From: Ursus arctos
Lineage: Eukaryota; Chordata; Mammalia; Carnivora; Ursidae
Assembly (NCBI RefSeq): GCF_023065955.2
Contig: NW_026622986.1
Coordinates: 19,865,848-19,929,847, forward strand
Direction: 5' to 3'
Length of the DNA stretch: 64,000 bases
Shown here piece after piece: positions 34,265 through 45,059 of the stretch. A program made the position numbers and the translations under genes. Within the stretch, counting starts at the first letter, position 1, and every line of letters starts with the position of its first letter. The notes beneath the pieces were generated by a model that saw only the letters and a list, made by a program, of their open reading frames with translations, ran no database searches and was not told the DNA's origin.

Positions 34265-34356
34265 CACAATTTATGGAAACCAATGAGAATGAAAACACAT
34301 CGGTCCAAAACACAATTTATGGAAACCAATGAGAATGAAAACACATCGGTCCAAAA
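34265..34356 (+). repeat. Perfect 46-bp tandem duplication in ORF2
   Basis: Positions 34265-34310 and 34311-34356 are identical (from cacaatttatggaaacc to cggtccaaaa). As 46 is not a multiple of 3, it shifts the ORF2 frame between endonuclease and reverse transcriptase. Confidence 0.97.
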
Positions 34357-36820
34357 CCAAAACTGCAAAGGCAGTCCTAAGGGAAAAATACATAACCATC
34401 CAAGCCTCACTCAAAGGAATAGAAAAATCTAAAATGCAGTCTTCATATTCTCACCTTAAGAAGCTGGACCTGGAACAGAAGAACAGGCCTAATGCATACA
34501 CAAGAAGGCAGTTGATCAAGATTAGAGCAGAGATCAATGAATTAGAAACCAGGAGCACAGCAGAGCAGATCAACAAAACTAGAAGCTGGTTCTTTGAAAG
34601 AATAAATAGGATTGATAAGCCACTGGCAAGACTTATTCAAAAGAATAGAGAAAGGACCGAAATTAATAGAATTATGAATGAAAGGGGAGAGATCATGACA
34701 AACACCAAGGAAACAGAAACAATCATTAGAAACTATTATCAACAACTATATGCCAATAAATTAAACAAACTGGGAGAAATGGATGCCTTCCTGGAAACCT
34801 ATAAACTACCAAGACTGAAACAGGAAGAAATTGATTACCTAAACAGACCGATTAATCATAAAGAGATTGAAGCAGTGATCAAAAACCTTCCCAAAAACAA
34901 AAGTCCAGGGCCTGATGGATTCCCCAGGGAATTCTACCAAACACTCAAAGAAGAAATAATACCTGTTCTCCTGAAGCTGTTTCAAAAAATAGAAACAGAA
35001 GGAAAACTACAAAATTCATTCTATGAGGCCAGTATTACCTTGATCCCCAAACCAGGCAAAGACCCCATCAAAAAGGAGAATTACAGACCGATTTCCCTAA
35101 TGAATATGGATGCCAAAATTCTCGACAAGATCCTAGCTAATAGGATCCAACAGTACATTAAAAGGATTATCCATAGACCAAGTGGGATTCATCCCTGGAA
35201 TGCAAGTGTGGTTCAACATTCGCAAATCGATCAGTGTGATAGATCACATTAATAAGAGAAGAGACAAGAACCATATGATCCTTTCAATTGACGCAGAAAA
35301 AGCATTTGACAAAATACAGCATCCTTTCCTGATTAAAACCCTTCAGAGTGTAGGGATGGAGGGTACATTCCTCAATTTCATAAAAACCATCTATGAAAAG
35401 CCTACAGCAAATATCATTCTCAATGGGGAAAAGCTGAAAGCCTTTCCCTTAAGATCAGGAACATGACAAGGATGCCCACTATCGCTATTATTGTTCATAG
35501 TACTAGAAGTCCTAGCAACAGCAATCAGACAACAAAAAAGAATAAAAGGTATTCAAATTGGCAAAGAAGAAGTCAAACTGTCTCTCTTCACACGTGACAT
35601 GATACTCTATATGGAAAACCCAAAAGGCTCCACCCCCAAATTACTAGAACTCATAGAACAACTCAGTAATGTGGCTGGATACAAAGTCGATGCTCAGAAA
35701 TCAGTTGCATTTCTATACATGAACAATGAGACTGAAGAAAGAGAAATTAGGGAATCAATTCCATTTACAATAGCATCAAAAATCATAAGATATCTCGGAA
35801 TTAACTTCATCAGAGAAGTAAAGGATCTATACTCTAGAAACTAGAGAAAACTGATGAAAGACATTGAAGAAGACACAAAAAGATGGAAAAACATTCCATG
35901 CTCATGGATTGGAAGAATAAACATAGTTAAAATGTCCATGCTGCCCAGAGAAATCTACATGTTCAATGCCATCCCAATCAAAATACCAATGACATTTTTC
36001 AAGGAGCTGGAACAAACAATCCTAAAATTTGTGTGGAGCCAGAAAAGACCCCAAATTGGCAAGGAAATGTTGAAAAAGAAAAACAAAGCTGGGGGCCTCA
36101 CGTTGCCTGATTTCAAGCTATACTACAAAGCTGTGATCACCAAGACAGCATGGTACTGGCACAAAAACAGACACATAGACCAGTGAAACAGAATAGAGAC
36201 TCCAGAAATGGACCCTTGGCTCTATGGTCAACTAATCTTTGACAAAGCAGGAAAAAACATCCAGTGGAAAAATAACAGTCTCTTCAACAAATGGTGCTGG
36301 GAAAATTGGACAGCTATATACAAAAAAATGAAACTTGACCACGCTCTCACACCATACACAAAGATAAACTCCAAATGGATGAAAGACCTCAATGTGAGAC
36401 AGGAATCCATCAAAATCATAGAGGAGAACATAGGCTGCAAGCTCTTTGACATTGGCCACAGCAACTTTTTTCATGACACATCTCCAAAGGCAAGAGAAAC
36501 AAAAGAAAAAATGAACTTGTGGGACTTCATCAAGATAAAAAGCTTCTTCACAGCCAAGGAAACAGTCAAAAAAACTAAGAGGCAGCCCACGGAATGGGAG
36601 AAGATATTTGCAAATGACACTACAGATAAAAGACTGGTATCCAAGATCTACAAAGAACTTCTCAAACTCAATACACGAGAAACAAATAATCAAATCAAAA
36701 AGTGGGCAGAAGATATGAACAGACACTTTTCCAATGAAGACATACAAACGGCTAACAGACACATGAAAAAATGTTCGACATCATTAGCCATCAGGAAAAT
36801 TCAAATCAAAACCACATTGA

Positions 36821-37018
36821 GGGGCGCCTGGGTGGCTCAGTCGTTAAGCATCTGCCTTCGGCTCAGGGCATGATCCCAGTGTTCTGGGATCGAGCCCCAC
36901 ATCAGGCTCCTCTGCTGAGAGCCTGCTTCTTCCTCTTCCACTCCCCTTGCTTGTGTTCCCTCTCTCTCTGGCTGTCTCTCTCTCTGTCAGATAAATCAAT
37001 AAAATCTTTAAAAAAAAA
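36821..37018 (+). mobile_element. Can-SINE nested in L1 ORF2
   Basis: Head ggggcgcctgggtggctcag, block catgatcccagtgttctggg. The flanking short duplication is accacattga(g) / acacattgag near 36811-36821 and 37020-37030. It interrupts ORF2 just before the cysteine motif and post-dates the L1. Confidence 0.96.
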
Positions 37019-37526
37019 AAACACATTGAGATACCACCTTACACCAGTTAGAATGGCAAAAATGGACAAGGCAAGAAACAACAAATGTTGGCGAGGATGT
37101 GGAGAAAGGGGAACCCTATTACACTGTTGGTGGAAATGCAAGTTGGTACAGCCACTTTGGAAAACAGTGTGGAGGTCCCTCAAAAAGTTAAAAATTGAGC
37201 TACCCTATGACCCAGCATTTGCACTACTGGGTATTTACCCCAAAGATACAGACGTAGTGAAGAGAAGGGCCATATGCACCCTAATGTTCATGGCAGCATT
37301 GTCCACAATAGCTAAACTGTGGAAGGAGCAGAGATGCCCTTCAACAGATGACTGGATTAAGAAGATGTGGTCCATATATACAATGGAATAGTACTCAGCC
37401 ATCAGAAAGAATGATTACACAACATTTGCAGCAACATGGACGGGACTGGAGGAGATTATGCTAAGTGAGATAAGTCAAGCAGAGAAAGACAATTATCGTA
37501 TGGTTTCACTCATTTATGGAACATAA

Positions 37527-37814
37527 GAAATAGGAAGATCGGTAGGAGAAGGAAGGGAAGAATGAAGGGGGGGTAAACAGAAAGGGGAATGAACCGTGAG
37601 ACCTATGAACTCTGGGAAACAAACTGAGGGCTTCAGAGGGGAGAGGGGTGGGGGTCTGGGATAGGCCGGTGATGGGTATTAAGGAGGACACGTATTGCAT
37701 GGAGCACCAGGCATTATATGCAAACAATGAATCATGGAACACTACATCAAACACTAATGATGTACTGTATGGTGACTAACATAACACAATAAAAAGTTTT
37801 TAAAAAAAGAAAAA
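37527..37814 (+). other. L1 3'UTR with G-rich block and A-rich tail
   Basis: Contains gaagggggggtaaacag and cagaggggagaggggtgggg, G-runs that could form a quadruplex, as is usual for L1 3'UTRs. It ends in aataaaaagttttt then A/G-rich tail text before the TSD. Confidence 0.85.
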
Positions 37815-37832
37815 GAAAAGCAAAGTACAGAG

Positions 37833-38115
37833 AACTGTGTATATTTCAATATGGTTATTATTCACATCCATGTATATTTTGTGATTACATAAGCATGAAG
37901 AAAATAGGAAGAATGTGTTATTAGCATGGGATGCCTGTGGTACAGATGGAATACCAGGGTGATGTGATGGGAGAGGGAAGAAAAGGGGGAGAAGTTCAGC
38001 AAAAGTAAAAGAGGAAGCATAATATGATCACATGAATTTATGGAGTATGCGTCTGTACAAGTACATGCATATGTGTACATTTTAACCATCAAATATTTGA
38101 ATAAATTATCAGAAA
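37833..38115 (+). mobile_element. Continuation of the older L1 3'UTR
   Basis: It follows the second TSD of the full-length L1 and has the atgtgtacattttaacc end of an old L1 3'UTR. It joins to 31540 once the inserted L1 is removed. Confidence 0.55.
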
Positions 38116-38149
38116 GTAATGGGCTCTCTAAATCATAGCAGTAACAGGG

Positions 38150-38345
38150 GGTAATATATTCACTTAAGTGACCTGGCTTCAAATTTTGCCTTTGCCAGTC
38201 ACTAGCTATAGCACTTTAAACAAATTAAGTAACCCCCAGAGCATCATCAGTTTCTTCATTTGTAAAATTTAACTAGAAATACAATCCATCATCTACTCTC
38301 ACAGCGTCATTACAAAGATTAAATTCTACAAGGTACATAGAATTT
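38150..38345 (+). mobile_element. MIR, sense
   Basis: tgacctggcttcaaattttg, cctttgccagtcactagct, tcagtttcttcatttgtaaa and cattacaaagattaaatt follow the MIR consensus in order over nearly 200 bp. Confidence 0.8.
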
Positions 38346-38349
38346 TAAT

Positions 38350-40055
38350 AAATTGTAAAATCTGAATTGCACAGCTGTTGTTACCATTGTGTTAGAATTA
38401 TATAAACTATAGATTTCATCCTGACATTTTCCTTAGCCACTAAAGCTACCACTAAATAGAAATTATCCAGTCTTCCTTCTAAAGTAAGGTAATGAGGTCA
38501 CCAAAATGAAAAATGAAAATGATAATTAAACATACAACCAGGCAGTATTGTACTATAAGCTTTTCCTACAACTACCGCCATCACCATCATCACTTACTCC
38601 CAAATTTCAGGTTAATGCTGGGCAGCCTGAACTTCTTCCTTCAGAAATGTAGGTCACGTGCAATTTGTATTTGACCTTCTTCATAAGAAAATGAAATATT
38701 TAATGGACATTATTTTTTTCTGAGTCTACGTTTCTGCACCTCAAGGGCAAGCATTGGGAAGGGCGGCAGCACACCTCAGTAGACGTGCTCCCAGTAGCCA
38801 CTGGCAACAATGGCTGTACTGCTCAGGCCCAAGCAATGTCAGCAGCAGGCAGCACCAGCGAGGTAGGGCCGGAGTCGTCATGAAGAAGAGGCTGAGTATG
38901 GCATAGGAGTGGAAAGCCTTGCTCTGGAGACACTTTGGGGAACTGGTTAAAATAATGGAGTCAGGGCTCTTGAGGCTCTGTGCGAACAGACGTTCTTAAG
39001 AGTCATCAAAGGATAGATGTTTTCAAAGTGATCATTTTTGGGCCCCCATGCTACCTCATGTTGCCTTGTGTGACTCGGAGAAATACAGGTTACATTATGC
39101 AATATGTCTACAGGTTTTTCTTCCAAGACCCAATCTAAATGTGGTTAAGCCATTATTTTGTAGACTTCTAAATTTTTAGGGCAAAAGAGTTTCTAGGCAT
39201 TCAGCATATTTGTCCACTTGGAAGCAAAACACAGTAGACTGACTTACATAGCGCTCACGGTGATATTTATAGTTAATGAAAGAATCAGCTCTCATTTTTT
39301 AAAGCTATTTTTCCAGGATGACAAAAAAAATGATTGCTAATATATTATCTTGCTTTAGACTACATTTTTTTTCCTGTCAGTGACAATGAGAGCGTACTGT
39401 TTTTTATATGGAGCAGGTTTAAAAAGATGTTTTCCATATTCTTAATTGAATTTGGTGATTATACAATCATCTCTCCTCTAAGGAAGACCAATGGCACTAT
39501 ATTTTTTTCCCCACTCTCTGAACTAAACTCCTACAATCAAACAGGGAGGAGGCAGGGCAAAAGTGTATATCCATTTATAAGTAAAATAAATTGAACCTTG
39601 ACTTATTAGGAAATGCAATTTGAGAACAGAAACATTACTTGCTTCATATAATGGCTTGGCATTTCTCATCCTTGCATAAATCTGTTCCTTTTAAACTCTT
39701 AGCTTTTAGGCCTTGGCTGCTCTCATTATATTTAGGAAAATTGTCTTCAATTACACGACCCCAAACAAGGCCCTGGGCTCTTTACAAATCCATTTCTAAT
39801 GTGTCAATCTTTATGCTGCATCTTAAGGACTCTTATATCTAAGACTGAATAGAACTGCATAATGGCAGAGAATTATTCTTCCCAGTATCTTAGACACCGA
39901 ATGAATAGTGAAGCAAAACAGAATTCTCGTGCTATGTAAAACTGTTCCTGAGAAGCTAAAGCACAAGATTTCCCAGATCTCAAATATCGGCCCAGTTTTT
40001 CCTATGCCATAATCTCTGTTACATTAGGGACTTACCATATAGGCTATAAACATAT
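38350..40055. other. Unassigned DNA with one GC-richer island
   Basis: Mostly AT-rich unique sequence. 38740-39010 is GC-richer. From ATG 38810 a plus-strand frame runs 18 codons to TAG 38864-38866, then 27 more codons in the same frame (…HEEEAEYGIGVESLALETLWGTG) to TAA 38948. It has no recognised homologue and no evident splice context. An 86-codon ORF at 39334-39594 has no motif. Confidence 0.4.
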
Positions 40056-40145
40056 TTTTGACATTTATTCAACACGAATTTACTAAACACCTACTATGTG
40101 CTAGACACTGATCGATGTATGGGATTAGAACATGAACAAGGTATA
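40056..40145 (+). mobile_element. L2-like fragment
   Basis: catttattcaacacgaattt, aacacctactatgtgctaga and acatgaacaaggt match the L2 end pattern. It is interrupted on the right by the SINE at 40156. Confidence 0.65.
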
Positions 40146-40155
40146 TGGAATTGTT

Positions 40156-40371
40156 TTTTGTTTGTTTGTTTGTTTGTTTTTTAAAGATTTTATTTATTTA
40201 TTTGACAGCGATAGAGACAGCCAGCGAGAGAGGGAACACAAGCAGGGGGAGTGGGAGAGGAAGAAGCAGGCTCATAGCGGAGGAGCCTGATGTGGGGCTT
40301 GATCCCAGATCGCCGGGATCACGCCCTGAGTCGAAGGCAGACGCTTAACGACTGCGCTACCCAGGCGCCCC
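40156..40371 (-). mobile_element. Can-SINE, young, antisense
   Basis: Plus strand: (TTTG)n then tttaaagattttatttattt, gacagccagcgagagaggg and cgctacccaggcgcccc. TSD tggaattgtt at 40146-40155 and 40372-40381. The TTTG run is a tail microsatellite. Confidence 0.96.
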
Positions 40372-40381
40372 TGGAATTGTT

Positions 40382-40769
40382 AATACTTATATGTAACTTG
40401 ATGATCTTTTTATTGATTCTATCTCTGTTTGTAGATCCCAGAAGGAAATAACTGCATATGCTAGAGTTTATTACTTTTTTTAAATGAGACTAGTTTTTAT
40501 TACTTCCACACATGCTAAAAAGAAACAGTAAATATAGAATAAAATACAGTATTTACCCGACTTTATATGCTGTTCAGTTATTAGCTTCTACTTCTCCTTA
40601 TTGGACCCCACTTTAAACCACTAAAAGGAACAAAAGAGGATTGAAAGAAGCATACCCTTTGCTCTTTCCTGATTCAACTGCAATTCAAAATCTCAAGTTG
40701 TAGGCCCCAAATGTTGTTTCCAAAGGCAGAAAGCAATTAATTGAGGAAAGCACCTTCCTGGAGTTAGGA
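40382..40769. other. No gene recognised; unassigned DNA
   Basis: AT-rich. It ends at a 25-T run at 40770-40794 that is not clearly joined to a retroposon body. Confidence 0.5.
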
Positions 40770-40838
40770 TTTTTTTTTTTTTTTTTTTTTTTTTACTATA
40801 CGCACTTTCTTAAACTTTCAATGAAAAATAAAATTCTA

Positions 40839-41071
40839 GGGATACCTGGGTGGTTCAGTTGGTTAAGCATCTGCCTTCAGCTCAGGTCATGATCCCAGGA
40901 TCCTGGGATCGAGTCTTGCACCGGGCTCCTTGCTCAGCTTCTCCTGCTTCTCCCTCTTCCTGCCACTCCCCCTGCTTGTGTTCTCTCTCTCTTTCCCTCT
41001 CTCTCTCTCTCTCTCTGTCTCTGTCTCTGACAAATAAATAAAATCTTAAAAAAAAAAAGAAAAAGAAAAAG
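40839..41071 (+). mobile_element. Can-SINE with expanded CT tract
   Basis: Head gggatacctgggtggttcag. The (CT)n tract is long (about 40981-41028). TSD aaaattctagg / aaaatgctagg at about 40830-40840 and 41072-41082. Confidence 0.94.
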
Positions 41072-41082
41072 AAAATGCTAGG

Positions 41083-41995
41083 TTTTCTTGGAATGTATCC
41101 CTACTGTAAAGTTAAAATGTGAACATAGATATATATGTAAAAACGTACATCTTGCATCAGTGTTCTTAACAGTGTAAACTGCAAGTACCCTCCATGTCAG
41201 GGTCAGATTAATAAATTTTTGTGTAATCAACTGTAAACTACTATGCAGAATTAAAATCATGCTATCTTTGTATTATGGTAGATTGTATTAATGACTTCAG
41301 TTTTTCACATCCCCACCCTCATTCTAAGCTTGACCTCCTACTGTCAATAGGATGGTAGGAAATGTGATGTAAACAGAAGCCTGACAAAACTGTTGAATGC
41401 TTCTTCATCAATTCTTGGATCCCTGCCTCCATGATTATAACATGCCTGAGCTAGCCTCTTGAGAAATGTGAAAGATACGTGGAGAAAAGCCAAGTTTTCT
41501 AGTGGAGGCCATTATACACCAAGCTCCTAGCCTACTTGTCAGCAGGTGCATGCAAAAACCGTACCTAGATCAGCCTAGATCAGAAAAAACTATCCAGCTA
41601 AACAATAGATTCATTAGAAATAATAAATGGCTGCTGTTTTAATTCACTAAGTTATGGGGTATTTTGTTACACACCATCATTGTGGCAAGAGATCATTGAG
41701 AAATACACTTGCACATAATAATCTCAAAGATACATAATTGAGTCATAAAGGTCAGTCACTGGAAAATGAATCTAGAATGACTGTATTATGTACAAAATAA
41801 ATCTGATCCCTATATTTTTTTAAAAACCTAGTCTAGAAGGATATACACCAATGTTTACAATATTTACCTCTGGGGAGAAAAGTAGATTAAACATAAAGGA
41901 TAAAATAGAGTCTTGCCTTTAAAATCTATATAATCATTATTGATTTTTTTTCTTAGGGAACGTATTTTCATGCATTACTTATGTAATTTTAAGAA
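41083..41995 (+). mobile_element. Ancient L1 ORF2 end/3'UTR, split by MLT1
   Basis: On the left, ctccatgtcagggtcagatt and aaactactatgcagaatt. On the right, agaaggatatacaccaatg and tatttacctctggggagaa. These belong to one old L1 3' end that an MLT1 LTR has interrupted. Confidence 0.6.
41285..41700 (+). mobile_element. MLT1-type LTR (ERVL-MaLR)
   Basis: The 3' part is characteristic: gaaataataaatggctgctg, ttttaattcactaagttatg and gggtattttgttacaca. The 5' part (cctccatgattataacatgc, atgtgaaagatacgtggaga) fits as well. A non-coding, old solo LTR. Confidence 0.8.
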
Positions 41996-41999
41996 CACC

Positions 42000-42445
42000 T
42001 TCAAAATAAAGCATAGCTGTAGGAAACCACCAAAACAAAACAGATTTTCTCTCTTCTTAGCTTGTTTGTTAAAAGAATATTATGCTGTGGATGATAAATA
42101 TTTTAGTGATATTTCATTTGATTTGCAGAACATCTTGAAAATCTAGGAGCTTAAAAGAGTCTCTTCAAGGAACACATAAGATAAATAGTAAGAGTAGATC
42201 CCTCTTTTACCAACTTGTTGATACTATTTAATTGTGGCTTTAATTTTGACAGAACAAGCACAGACACAGCACACTCAAAATCCTCTTGAACTACCTGGAA
42301 GGATCAGCACTGTCACTACATTGGATAAAAATACTATTTTCTTGATCCCAAAATTATCCCCAGTACTTCAGTTTTAAGAGATACATCATTCTAGGGCTAA
42401 TGCTAAAGTATCTCTATTAAGGGAGTTTCCATTAAGAAAGTTGCT
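42000..42445. other. No gene recognised; unassigned DNA
   Basis: No repeat or exon recognised between the old L1 and the MST LTR. Confidence 0.5.
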
Positions 42446-42790
42446 ATGGCCTGAATGCTTGTATCCCCCCAAATTTATATGTTGAAATCCTAATGCCCAA
42501 TGTGATGATATTAGGAGGCGGAGCGTTTTGGGGTGCTTATGTCATGAGGGAGGAGCCCTCAAAGAGCTATTAATGCTCATATAAAAGAACCCCACAAAGT
42601 TACCTTGTCCCTTGCACCATGTGAGGATACAAGGAAAAATGTAGGACTGAAATGAAGGCCCTCACCCAACCATACTGGCACCCTGATCTGAGACTTCCAG
42701 ACACTTGAGCCGTGAGAAATAAATTTCAGTTGTTTGTAAACTACCCCATCTGTGGTATTTTGTTCTAGCAGTCCAAACAGACTAAGACAA
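42446..42790 (+). mobile_element. MST-type LTR (ERVL-MaLR)
   Basis: The order is diagnostic: gctatggcctgaatgcttgt, atatgttgaaatcctaatgc, tgatgatattaggaggcgga, gtcatgagggaggagccctc, caccatgtgaggatacaa, gtgagaaataaatttcagtt and cagactaagaca. The polyadenylation signal AATAAA is kept. It is a nearly complete solo LTR. Confidence 0.9.
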
Positions 42791-42890
42791 AGGTCATAGC
42801 CTTTGGGCCAGAGAATCCAGTATTTGAGTCCCAATTTGGTTACTTTTTTCCAATCTTTTCCTCAAATTTTTATCTGTGAAGAAGAATTTA
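42791..42890 (+). mobile_element. MIR-like fragment (weak)
   Basis: tttgggccagagaatccag and tatttgagtcccaatttggt resemble the MIR tRNA-related half. Short and decayed. Confidence 0.35.
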
Positions 42891-42939
42891 ATTCCATGCT
42901 CTCACAAGATAATTTTGTAGTTTATGTAGGGGAGGAAAA

Positions 42940-43435
42940 AGTTTTCCTCAACCCTTGTAGGGTGCCCCTGACTAGGTCTAAAAATTAAACTGACAAAGAC
43001 AGATGAATAGGAGAAAAGAGTACACATGTGTTTTATAAATTTTATGTGACATGGGAGCCTTAAAGGAAATGACAACCTGAAAAAACAGTTAGACCTGAGT
43101 ATTCTATGCTAGGTTGGATGAAGAGTGGACAGCTGTGAAGAATATGACAGGTTAAGGTAAGAGGTAATTATAGTAACCTGGAGGAATTTAGCAAGGTCTG
43201 TTTATTCAGATTCTTTGGGCATCCCTTTGTCTTCTTAGATAAGGATGCTCCTTTTTTTCTGGGTACAAGGAGGGCACTTCTCACATTGGGATTTGTGACC
43301 TGTTTTTAGGGAGAAGAAGGTGTGGAAGGCCTACTTCTGTGGTGTTCTCAAACTCCTTGAGCTCAACATATTCAATACGCCAAGGTGCCATGTTTTGGGG
43401 TAGCATGTCCCGAACCCCATCACATTCCTTTCCCC
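42940..43435 (-). mobile_element. LTR-like old repeat (candidate), antisense
   Basis: actgacaaagacagatgaat, gtgacatgggagccttaaag, cttagataaggatgctcct and caaggtgccatgttttgggg recall an old mammalian LTR family that I cannot name. No coding part. Confidence 0.4.
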
Positions 43436-44010
43436 ATCAAATAAATAAATGAAATTATATCACTTAATATCTCTGAGATCCACCAATAAAGCACACAAGC
43501 AAGGCAATCACCTATGTGGTAAGATTTTATTACCAGAAATTATTTTTCCGCCCCTAAATATCATCCCTTCTCACTTACAATGGATCACTGAAATTTTGCA
43601 TTATAGAATCATATAATTCGTTTAAAGAACACTCCTTTTAAAAATCTAAAATCCCCAAGAGGAAGTAAAACCTTAACATATAAATAATGGATCTGTCCTT
43701 CACTGGCTATGTAATCATGACCACCACAGACAACTTACTTTGCAGATTTGAGGGAATCAGATTAAGATACTGCATACAGTAATGCCTAGCACAAACCCTG
43801 ATTGATAAGAGAGAAATAAACATCCTGTTGGTCATTCTGACAAATCTAGTCATGTTAGAGTAGATTCCCAAAGTCTTTATGACTGAAACAAAAAGCCAAC
43901 AGCTCACCAGAGGTATGTTTATCTAAAACATCACTATCAGATGGAGCTATGCGACAAATTCCTATTGAAGTCCTGCCATCTCCCATGTACTGCAATAGGA
44001 CCCAACAATT
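43436..44010. other. No gene recognised; unassigned DNA
   Basis: A very weak MIR-like phrase (actggctatgtaatcatgac, atgcctagcacaaacc) occurs at 43700-43800. Nothing else is supported. Confidence 0.45.
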
Positions 44011-44027
44011 CAAAGTTAAATAAAATA

Positions 44028-44198
44028 GGGGTGTCTGGGTGGCTCAACTGTTAGGCGTCTGCCTTCAGCTCAAGGGTCCGGGGATTGAGCCCTGCATCAG
44101 TCTCCCTGCTCAGTGGGGAGTCTGCTTCTCCCTCTCCCTCTGCTCCTCCTCACCACTTGTTCTCTTTCTCTCCCAAATAAATAAATAAAACTTTTAAA
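44028..44198 (+). mobile_element. Can-SINE
   Basis: Head ggggtgtctgggtggctcaa. It has an internal deletion that shortens the middle (ctcaagggtccggggattga). Exact TSD aaagttaaataaaata at 44012-44027 and 44199-44214. Confidence 0.96.
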
Positions 44199-44364
44199 AA
44201 AGTTAAATAAAATAAAAGCTAATTTTTCTCCCAAATTCACTATCTAGGTGAGAAAAAAAAAGGTTAAGAAAACAAAGGCATTAAACAATGTATTAAATTT
44301 AATAACACAGCTATATTCAGGGTGCTATGAAATTACTCGACACAACAAAGCCAGATTTCTAGAC

Positions 44365-44545
44365 TAGGACTACTAATATGGTAACCTCCAGCCACATGTG
44401 ATTAGTGTGACTGACAACCTGAATTTTCTATTTTTTTATTAATTTAAATTTAAATAGTTACATGTGGTTAGTTCTGCCATATTGAAGAGAGCAAATTTAA
44501 ACGTCCACCACTACAGAAATTTGTATTGGACAATGCTGCTCTAGA
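44365..44545. mobile_element. hAT-like MITE (candidate)
   Basis: cagccacatgtgattagtgt, tttaaatttaaatagttaca, tgtggttagttctgccatat and tattggacaatgctg follow a common non-autonomous hAT-Charlie-type element of mammals. No transposase. Confidence 0.6.
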
Positions 44546-44554
44546 CTAAGGATT

Positions 44555-44860
44555 AGCAAACTTTATCTCTAAAAAAGGTCAAACAGTATTTTAGGCTTTG
44601 TAAGTCATACAGTCTCTGTCACAACTACTCAACTCTGCTACTACAGTTCAAAAATAGCCATAGATAATCCATAAACAATAAACAAATAAATGTAATAGGT
44701 TCCAATAAAACTTTATTTATGGACACTGAAATTTGATTTTCGTGTAATTTTTACATGTTGCAGTATTATTCTTTGGATTTTTTTGAACCATTCAAAGCCA
44801 TAAAAATCATTCCTAGCATTAGGCCATACAGAAAACAGACAGTGGGCCTGATGTGTCTGG
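44555..44860 (+). mobile_element. hAT-like MITE, copy A
   Basis: ggattagcaaactttatctc, cagtattttaggctttgtaa, cacaactactcaactctgct and ccaataaaactttatttatg. The element at 62430-62625 carries the same family in the opposite direction. Its right half is replaced by other sequence. Confidence 0.65.
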
Positions 44861-44965
44861 CAATTCATCCAATCCCTGCTCTCAACAGTCAAGGAATGCA
44901 TCCCAGAGGGCTTTCATTTCACTGAAACTTGAGGAACTAGAACTCACCAGGGCAATAATGGTCTG

Positions 44966-45058
44966 GAGAGAAAGAAGGAAGCGAGGAAGGTGGGAAAGGA
45001 GAAGGAGAAGAAAGAGGAAGAGAAGGAGGAGGAGGAAGAAACATATAGAGAGATGAGG
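44966..45058. repeat. Polypurine tract (AG-rich)
   Basis: About 90 bases almost without pyrimidines, with AGGAGG and AAGAGG units (gaggaggaggaagaaac end). Spurious K/R-rich and P/S/L-rich ORFs overlap it. Confidence 0.9.
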
Positions 45059-45059
45059 A

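Larger units (their letters stand above)
33455..37526 (+). pseudogene. L1 ORF2 (endonuclease/reverse transcriptase), broken
   Basis: It starts ATG 33455 and overlaps the ORF1 stop as ATGA. The endonuclease part keeps QETH near residue 43, GDLN (33883-33894, shifted frame) and SDH at 34135-34143. Reverse-transcriptase blocks include [34 protein letters not shown] and [15 protein letters not shown], but the active site reads FTRD (35587-35598). The C-terminal C-x3-C-x7-H-x4-C motif is intact at 37086-37139. Lesions are a frameshift at 33859-33877, a 46-bp duplication with frameshift at 34265-34356, a frameshift at 35170-35182, TGA 35464-35466, TAG 35842-35844, TGA 36184-36186, a SINE at 36821-37018 and TAG 37389-37391. 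The original stop is probably TAA 37524-37526. Confidence 0.9.
31559..37814 (+). mobile_element. Full-length L1 retrotransposon, defective
   Basis: A 6.26-kb element, about 6.05 kb without its nested SINE, with 5'UTR, ORF1, ORF2, 3'UTR and A-rich tail in normal order. The exact 18-bp TSD gaaaagcaaagtacagag lies at 31541-31558 and 37815-37832. L1 elements move by target-primed reverse transcription. ORF1 would encode the RNA-binding protein and ORF2 the endonuclease and reverse transcriptase. Both ORFs are broken here, so the copy cannot move by itself. It split an older L1 3'UTR. Of all L1 copies in the window it is the only one with a complete structure. Confidence 0.96.

Noticed and set aside
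36232..36762. 176-codon minus-strand ORF
   Set aside because: It is the antisense shadow of L1 ORF2, whose A-rich sense strand rarely makes antisense stops.
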